Source: Ulva prolifera (lineage: Eukaryota > Chlorophyta > Ulvophyceae > Ulvales > Ulvaceae). From it: a stretch of DNA of 64,000 nucleotides. Location of the stretch: NCBI GenBank assembly GCA_023078555.1, contig CM041202.1:5876522-5940521 (forward strand), given 5' to 3'. The notes beneath the pieces are model-generated. The model worked only from the letters and a program-made list of their open reading frames with translations, was not told the origin of the DNA and made no database searches. The position numbers were made by a program, and so were the translations under genes. Each line of letters opens with the position of its first letter. Position 1 is the first letter of the stretch. This document shows, piece after piece, positions 57,044-64,000 of the stretch.

Positions 57044-59771
57044 ACCTACATAACAGAGGAACCATGAAGGTCGGCCTGTGAGCTCAGGACGAGACCTTGC
57101 CCGCCCCTCGATGGGCAGATGGGGGGATATGGAGAATACATAATCTCAACTTAAGTTACACATATCGGGCCATTGTATGGCAAAGCAAACAAATACACCA
57201 AGTCAAAGAGCAACCGGCTTCCACAATAGCAACAACAAAATCTCATCACAGCAAAAGATATGGAGAATGGGTCCACAATGGTCAGGTTACCTAGACTGAT
57301 CTGATCTCTCAGATCAACAGTTGGATTGAGTGGTGTGAATCAGTGCCCAATTTTTTTTGCAGGACTCAGTCATGGCAGCAGTGTGTATGTGACACCTGCC
57401 TATCTGCCTGTTGCTCCTGTCCGCTGAAGCTGGGGAGGTAGGAGCTGGGATCCTGGACAGGAATAACTAATCACACAGAACAGGACCTCCTGGTGGCTTC
57501 CAGATGGCCCTGGACGTAGTTGTGGTACTCAGGGCTGGGCTCAGCGACATGCATGCCAGGACAGCACCGTGTTATTATTAGTACACCGCACAGTCATGCT
57601 TGCGGCAGAATTCGAGGCTAACGATAAGCCGCCGCATCTGATCCTGCGGAAGTGCCACCACCTGTGGCACAACGCTAGGCAGTGGTTCCAAGCCAGGGCT
57701 ACGGCACAGACAGCCTCTATATGGCACGAGTCGGTGCAGTATGCATTCGCGGTTCAAGCTGCGCAGTGATTGACGAAGAACAGCTCAAGCGAAGATGCGA
57801 GGGGGTGGCGCGTGGAGATCGTCAGGGCAGCGTAGGCGCGTCATGAGCATGACCCTCGACTGCACGGGGGTATAGTTCTCGGGCGTCAAGCCGTGGATTC
57901 GGATGCATGCAGATGCACCCTCCAACGACAGAAATGCTGAACAGATCTGCATTCACTGGGATGAGATGCAGACGTGATGGGGCCGAGCTGAATGGGTGGA
58001 CATAGAGCGATTCGCGGAGTTGGCGTGGCTTCACACGAGGCGTGATGTGCACCTCAGTGCATGACATGCGTCAAATCATGCATGGCGGGAGATCTCGACT
58101 CGGCGTAGGCGGCGCGTGGAAGTTGTACACGTGGCGGAGGGGGACTCATGCACAACGCATCACGGAATTTGGACAGCGCCTTCTGATGGACAAGGAACCC
58201 TCCCTGCCACGCGGGGCTCCTCGCGGAGGCCCTGGAACTGAACACTGTGAGAGCCTGACTTGGGACCTGGACAGAGGCATCATCACAGTTGTGTTGAGCA
58301 CTACTTCTCCGCAGAACCTGCAGCGTTCGGGAGCGCGTGCGACCGTCGTTGATGCACAGCATGATGCTGACCGAGCTGATCGCGGTAATTGGAACCCAAC
58401 AACGACCAACCGATGCTGAGCAGTCCCTGATAAATCCTTGAATCATTCTGTGCGACTTGTGACGGGCTCGAGACCCCGCCGTGCTGTAGTGCCGCACCAA
58501 GGGCAGAGGAAATCGGTTACCTAACCGCGTGCGCAGCTGAACGCACGACCGTGCATCGCGCGATTTCAACAGCAGAGCGGGAAGCGCTGAGCGCTCGACA
58601 AAGAACACACAAGCAAGACATTTGTTCTGCGCGTTGACCTGGGGACGAAGCAGTTGAGACTGCTAGGATAGACCAGAGCATGAGCTTGCAATTGCGGCAG
58701 GCGTTCTGTTCGCACCTGTGGGAATTCTTCAAAGGAGAAGGAGAGATGCAGGCAGCGATAAATTAAATTGACGGGATGGACAGACCTGCTGGCTGCGGCT
58801 GCTTAAGTACTAAAAGCTTGGCCAAGAAGCTCCCAAGCGCCGGCATCCGAATGTGTAAAGATTCGCTCGTGCCGGTGTCCACAGGGACCTTTCAGCTTCA
58901 TGCATGTGCGGTGATGTCACCAAGATATCGTGCTGTATTGTCTCGGGGACGGCATTTAGCCGTGCCCACTGCCATCGTTTCGTTCGACCTTGGACCGCAT
59001 GCCAACGAGGCTGGCACGCATGCATTACAAACTGTCAACTCTGCACACACAACATGTGCTCTACGGCGCTCGGACACCCAAGGCACGCGCGTCTCGTGCG
59101 TTGGCGAAATACTGCGCGAGCCGGCCGTGCACACCAGCCGTGTTCATCACCCTTTACGTCAACCGCCATACAGGTGCGGCCATGATGTAACCTGGTGGCA
59201 CTACGTACTTGTGCACCGCGCAGCAAACACACATAAACATTGCGACACGATGCCGCTAAAGGTAAACAACTGCACCGTAAGATATGCAGATGTAGATCCT
59301 CGGCGGGCTCGGGCATGCACGTACGTAGGCGAACAGTAGTCGCGCCAGACACGCATACATTCGAATTCAAAGGCATGCGGCTGCCATGGCTCGACAGGTG
59401 CGCACGCGCGGCATGAAGCAGCGGCAATTTATGGTCCTCCAGCACAGAATGCGTAGTGCGGACGCCTTGACACGCAGCTGCTGCGATGCCTCCGTATACG
59501 CTCGTTTCGCGAGCGCGGGTGTACGCGTTCTTTGCAGCGAGCTGTGGGGACGTGGACGGAGCAAGGTTGGAGCACCGTTCACGCCGGCGTGACCACCGCG
59601 GCATACCGGTCAGTCAGGCTGCGCCCACATGGGGTAACAACGCATTGACATGTTTGCAGGTGTGCCGCATCCGTCCCGTTGCGCCGTGGTGTTGACGCCT
59701 GCTATGCCCTGCGGATGCGCATGCGCTTGCGCTGTGCACAGCCGCGAGCTAGCTATAGCACCATCAGCTCT

Positions 59772-59791
59772 TCCGTTCATTCTTTTGTAAA
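59772..59791 (+). mobile_element. 20-bp insertion ending TTTTGTAAA with 9-bp direct repeats
   Basis: The insert TCCGTTCATTCTTTTGTAAA is bracketed by ATCAGCTCT at 59763-59771 and 59792-59800. It is the shortest member of subfamily D. Confidence 0.55.
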
Positions 59792-59941
59792 ATCAGCTCT
59801 AGATCTCTCCTGAGATAGCTGGGGATTCAGCTTCATACTGCACACGACATCCCCAGACTCCGCTTGGGGGCGCAGTCTTCGTGGATCGGGTAAAGGTGGC
59901 GTGTGTGCTGCGGGTTCGAGGATGAGTGTGAAGCCGCTTCG

Positions 59942-59980
59942 GTTTCAGTGTTTCTTTTCTCCCGTTCACTCTTTTGTAAA
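59942..59980 (+). mobile_element. 39-bp insertion ending TTTTGTAAA with 16-bp direct repeats
   Basis: The insert ends TCTCCCGTTCACTCTTTTGT then AAA. GTGTGAAGCCGCTTCG brackets it perfectly at 59926-59941 and 59981-59996. Confidence 0.65.
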
Positions 59981-61553
59981 GTGTGAAGCCGCTTCGTATC
60001 TCAGAGATATGATCATGACATACCCGACGACTTGCAATTGTGTCCCCTCAGCTGTGCACCCGAGAGTTAGCTATAGTATTCGCCTGTACACGTGTCTGCA
60101 GAATCGACAAGCAAGTGTATCGCTGCTACTTACTCCGTTCTGCAGTGCCTGCGCCTGTCATCAAGTTGTACGGCTGCGCCAGCTTCTGCGCTCGGTCAAA
60201 GCCCCAACTCCCGGGTGCGGTGCCGCGGCCATGCAAGCACTTGCTTGCGCCAGAGTCATGGCTCAAGCATACTTGCTGTGCACATGTATGCGGATTTAGA
60301 TTGCTCTGCAGATCTGGGATCAGCTGAACTCAGGTGCATGTCTCTGGTACAACATCCGAGCGCTTCGATCGACCGCTTCCAGCGCAAATTTAAACAGTAG
60401 CTTCTGGATGGTGAGGATCGGCCCTTTTGCAGCGCCCGTGGCAGCTGCGAGAGCTGAGGGGCAGCACGCTGCAGCATGACCTTTGCATGAATTACATAAG
60501 TATGCACACACGTGTGGCACCCGTACCGGCGAGATGAAGGTCCAGGCCAGATTGTACGAACGTTCGTTGTGCGGTGTCAGAAGTGGCCGAGTTGTGAATC
60601 CGATAGGCGCTTAAGTATGCTTGTGTGAGAACAATTTTGCTTCTCGACGTATCGCATCGGCGTGACGCAGCATTATTGCGGTCATCGAACCCGCCGCATC
60701 ATGCAATGCTTTGCGGAATATGCGCTCGGCAGCAACGACATGCCAGCATCCACTCGACTCCATCTCACGTGAGCGCAACACCTGCCGAAAATGTATGCAT
60801 GCTTCCACGCAATGCGTTTTCCCTGCGCGCATCGCATGCGTATCGTGCAATGTCGCCTCGAGGCTCCTACGCTGTTCGACGCTACCCCGGACCCATTTGA
60901 AGCGTCACATGGATTGGCGGGCGGCATCATCAAAGCTGCGCAAAGGCATGTCATGCTGTGGCATCGTTGTATCGAGGCCACCTCGTACAACCGGCCTGCC
61001 GGTGTCCTGCTGAGACATGTTAGCTGGCGGGCATACGCTGCGTGTGCACCAGCGTCGAGATCGATGTGTGTCGTGGGTATATACATAACCTGCGAGGACT
61101 GCTGCGGTGAGGGATGATCGGCATCCCGTATGGGTGCTTCGCAGCAGGACATCTTCGTGTCAGTCGGAAGGCATCCCTAGGCCTCCGGATCCGGAGATGC
61201 GGGATGTGGCTCTCCGGGTGGCGCCTACTTGGAGGCGGCATGCATGGACGGCCCCGATGGTCAGGCGAGGCATCGCGATTCCAAAGCCTCCAATCGCGCA
61301 ATCGATATCGCCTACCTCACATCGCGATGCATCCCCAGTGGATTCACCCACTCAGCACACCTGCAGGCCAACACCAGGCGGCCCTTGGGCTGCGCTGGGT
61401 CCAAGCTTGGACCCTTAAGGTAACGGTCGCGCAGGGGATTCGGACATCGATTCTGCGCAGATCTATACCCGAGCTGTATTGGATGTCCGTTCCGTGGCCT
61501 TACTCCGAACAGCGGGCTCAGGCTGAACTACAGCGTCTATGGATACGTATGGT

Positions 61554-61605
61554 CTCTCGCCGCCGCGCTTGCAGATGTATACATCTGCAAGCGCGGCGGC
61601 GAGAG
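61554..61605. repeat. 52-bp perfect palindrome
   Basis: Two 26-base arms meet with no spacer at 61579/61580, the centre being GCAGATGTA|TACATCTGC. The outer parts are CTCTCGCCGCCGCGC. Two more pairs match beyond a single mismatch. Confidence 0.95.
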
Positions 61606-62433
61606 GCCTTCGCCAGTGCTCCCAGGCCGTGCGCAGCCTGCTGCCGAGTTCGAGCCGTGCAGGTCATTCAACGCTCCAGGGCGACGCTTCACACGGCTTT
61701 CTGATAGCTCCCTTGAAAGCTTGCCGCCGGCACATGCAGTTCCTTCCAACAGCGCCCGCGTGCGACGACAGTGCCGGCATCTTTTCTTGGCACTGCACCG
61801 GCGAACCATCATTTGTATTATTTATGCAAGCTTCCAGTGGATGTGAATCGGGCGCGCGTTGGCCAGAAGGATGCAGCCTAGACTGATCGCCTGGTCTCAA
61901 GTATCTCAACGATACAGCGCCGTTATGCATGTGATCATGATCAACGAGCCCGTGGCATCGTTGCCACGAGGAGGACACCGGCGCGCCGCGGCGCGCGTGG
62001 AATGGGTTATGGTGACATGTCATAACAGCTGCAGAATTCCGTGTGAATAGTCGAGCAGTTTCAGGCCACATACATGACATCGTCGGCTCCGAATACCTGT
62101 GGCGCGCCGCCAGATCTGCCTCGCGAGGCGTCGACATTGATGCATCCACAGAGCTTGTAATACAAGCCTTGTATGCATGCATGAAAGGTGCAGAAGCCGT
62201 TGAAGACTTTCCGCGGCGCCGGTCACCGGCAACCGGCACCACATCACCACCCAGGACGCATCCATGCTTGGATCCACACCGTGGCGTGATCTGATAACGA
62301 TGCCGTCAACGTTGGTATTGGCTTTGGTGCACGCTACGTACACGCTACTATAGTAGCCGTGGGTGGGCTGGTGGTTGTGTTTGGTGCTCGCTGCTAGCCG
62401 TGGGTGGGCTATGGCGCGGTTGTAGTGTGATTG

Positions 62434-62498
62434 CTGATCCGGATGAGATTCGGTTTTGGTGTTTGCAATTGTCTTCTCTCGTTCACTGTTTTGTAAAC
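62434..62498 (+). mobile_element. 65-bp insertion ending TTTTGTAAAC with 10-bp direct repeats
   Basis: AGTGTGATTG brackets it at 62424-62433 and 62499-62508. It shares GATGAGATTC, GGTGTTTG and TCTTCTCTCGTTCACT with the neighbouring copy at about 62531-62590, where AGATCTTTTGTAACGTCA is itself duplicated (62573-62590 and 62594-62611). Confidence 0.6.
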
Positions 62499-62782
62499 AG
62501 TGTGATTGTGTGTAAGTTGCTGTTGTTTCGAATGAGATTCTTTGGTGGTGTTTGTCTTCTCCCGTGTACTCTAGATCTTTTGTAACGTCAAGAAGATCTT
62601 TTGTAACGTCACTGTTGCACCCCAGCCATATATGGCTATAGCACAGCAGCACACTCCAGCCATAGCGCACACGCACCGCGCTCGCTACGGTGTTAGATCT
62701 GCAGTCTCGCGGGGCAAGGCCGAGATGTCCGGCAGCGGGCGGCATGCATGCAGCGGGCGGCATGCACCATATATATATATAT

Positions 62783-62852
62783 CCGTGCTCATGCGCGGGA
62801 TGCTTACGGCACCATATATATGGTGCCGTAAGCATCCCGCGCATGAGCACGG
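62783..62852. repeat. 70-bp perfect palindrome with AT-rich centre
   Basis: The two 35-base arms start CCGTGCTCATGCGCGGGATG and run to the centre ACCATAT|ATATGGT at 62817/62818 with no mismatch. An (AT)n tract abuts the left side. Confidence 0.95.
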
Positions 62853-63008
62853 GCTGCACAACAAGGATGCGGGGTACGTACGTGGGACGTCGACGGTCCT
62901 GTGTGGAAAACCCAATGATAACAAGGACGCAGACGGAAGGCAGGTAGCACAGCAGAGACCGCGAGCAGAGCTCATGATTGATCATGAACAACGCCGTGTG
63001 TACATGTA

Positions 63009-63063
63009 GTTACAAAGGACAGAGGCCGGGAAGCGAGCCGTTGCCAGGAATACACACGCTTAT
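63009..63063 (-). mobile_element. 55-bp TGTAA-family insertion, inverted, with perfect 20-bp direct repeats
   Basis: Read on the minus strand it is nearly identical to 42756-42817: GTGTGTATTCCTGGCAACGG, then CTCGCTTCCCGGCCTCTGTC, then CTTTGTAAC. CAACGCCGTGTGTACATGTA occurs on both sides, at 62989-63008 and 63064-63083, without mismatch. This is the clearest case of insertion with target duplication in the window. Confidence 0.75.
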
Positions 63064-63527
63064 CAACGCCGTGTGTACATGTACACGTGCGCATATGCAT
63101 GTACATACTAGAGGGGTGGGGCTGGGGGTTCCGTTCGTGCGCTTGGCCGATATATAGGGCCCTATACATGATTAATGCGGGGCACGATCGTTTTGGGCCG
63201 CCCCGGGAGGCCCCTCCGCAAGATGAGCTCATGCGCCGCCGCCCCTGCGGTGAGGGTTCCTGCCGGCCTTATACAAATGTTTCAAGGATCCTCCATCGAC
63301 AAGTTGGGAGAACCCGATAGCCCCACATGCATGAATCGCCCGCGTACCATAAGAACAGGCCGGGGACCCAGACGTGCATGCTGCAGCCGTCACTCCGCAA
63401 ATCACACCTCCTAGACACGGCAGTGCGGCAACACCACTTGCGCACACTGGCACCTTCACGAAACCACTGCGCGCACTCGGCACGCACCCACACGTGTGCA
63501 CGCATTCATGGTGCACCCCACCACCTG

Positions 63528-63640
63528 CGGCACATGCCCCAGGAACCCCACCGGGCACAAACATTTGCATGTATTTTGGTGCAGTGCACCAAAATACGTT
63601 TCAATGTTTGTGCACGGTGGCAGGGAGTGCCAAGCCCCAT
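63528..63640. repeat. Imperfect palindrome of about 110 bp
   Basis: The core arms GTATTTTGGTGCA and TGCACCAAAATAC flank a single G at 63584. The match continues outward with mismatches (CCACCG-GCACAAACATT against its reverse complement). As a result the two strands give similar translations here. Confidence 0.8.
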
Positions 63641-63964
63641 GGCCAGCAGACCTGGGTGTGTGCACACACGTGTTTCAATGTGAAAGGCGAGGTAGATGGC
63701 ACGTATTGGTCCATGGTCCGTGCACCACAGGACCAGCGAGTGACATACGGCAGCATCGACGCCGGCCGTACAACCAAGCCGTACGTGGCGAGCATCCCAC
63801 GCCGAACAGCTGCCCACAGTCACCACCATGCACATTCAAACCAACCCGCGCTTCACAAATGTCATATTGAAATATGTACACGCAGTCACGCGCGCACCCA
63901 CCCACTTCAAGTTGCACATACTATAAGCACCAACACACCCGTGGCCACCAACGCGGCGTGCAAG

Positions 63965-64000
63965 GGTCCAGTGGTATAGCGGTCATATCACTGGAATGCC
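63965..64000 (+). tRNA. Probable tRNA-Gly(GCC), 5' half, cut by the right edge
   Basis: Positions 1-7 would be GGTCCAG. TG follows, then a D-arm (GTAT-AGCGGTC-ATAT) and an anticodon stem CTGGA with loop beginning ATGCC. With 26 bases before the stem, T falls at position 33 and GCC at 34-36. The A-box-like segment TGGTATAGCGG agrees. The 3' half is outside the window, so the T-arm and acceptor pairing cannot be checked. Confidence 0.6.

Larger units (their letters stand above)
57044..63964. other. Gene-poor stretch with palindromes and small insertions
   Basis: No protein gene is supported. The most gene-like frame is 58776-59339 (+, ATG in good context, 187 codons), with no recognised motif and an equally long frame on the other strand. 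A minus-strand frame at 62020-62991 (323 codons) owes part of its length to the 70-bp palindrome. The left end is the promoter side of the RDP-repeat gene. The notable content is the small insertions at 59772-59791, 59942-59980, 62434-62498 and 63009-63063 and the palindromes at 61554-61605, 62783-62852 and 63528-63640. Confidence 0.55.

Noticed and set aside
60566-60645. tRNA-Leu-like segment starting GTCAGAAGTGGCCGAGTTG
   Set aside because: The A box is good and CTTCT near the end could pair with AGAAG, but there is no T-arm (no GTTCRA) and the variable region does not fold. At most a pseudogene.
62020-62991. 323-codon minus-strand open frame
   Set aside because: It runs through the 70-bp palindrome and (AT)n tract, has no motif, and its apparent start is TTG.
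1-64000. CRISPR array, bacterial operon or prophage
   Set aside because: There are no regular spacer repeats, no ribosome-binding-site-led gene strings and no phage genes; introns and signal peptides show a eukaryotic nuclear genome.

Overview
This window is nuclear DNA from a eukaryote. Genes are split by many introns and sit far apart in repeat-rich sequence. The splice sites point to a green alga (chlorophyte): about half of the roughly 30 introns I could place begin GTGCG, and almost all end in TGCAG. Coding exons are GC-rich, and a TGTAA motif, the usual chlorophyte poly(A) signal, recurs at the 3' ends of small inserted sequences. I cannot name the species.

Layout. 1-176: the last codons of a leucine-rich-repeat-like protein (+). 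2.8-6.8 kb: a divergent protein kinase (-). 6.8-20.2 kb: no gene I can support, but many repeats, including two MITE-like families, a 36-bp palindrome and minisatellites. 20.2-24.3 kb: a secreted cysteine-rich protein (+) in nine exons that fit in frame (523 aa). 24.4-32.0 kb: an old, decayed segmental duplication. 34.9-38.4 kb: 3' exons of a membrane protein (+). 39.5-41.7 kb: 3' exons of an S1-domain RNA-binding protein (-). 44.1-50.5 kb: a complete NEK1-type kinase (-) in eight exons (1238 aa). 51.0-53.4 kb: a two-RRM RNA-binding protein (-), 448 aa. 55.7-57.0 kb: a small secreted protein (-) built of Arg-Asp-Pro repeats. 57.0-64.0 kb: no supported protein gene, but large palindromes and small insertions flanked by direct repeats. 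The right edge cuts a probable tRNA-Gly(GCC).

The genes are unrelated housekeeping or lineage-specific genes and do not form a pathway. Two encode secreted proteins of unusual composition.

The most distinctive signal is a set of very short insertions (20 to about 77 bp). They share a 3' end of the form pyrimidine tract + TTTGTAA(A/C), and each is flanked by a 9-20 bp direct repeat. They look like minimal, 5'-truncated retroposons. All exon models were made by eye from splice signals, reading phase and family knowledge; none was checked against transcripts.
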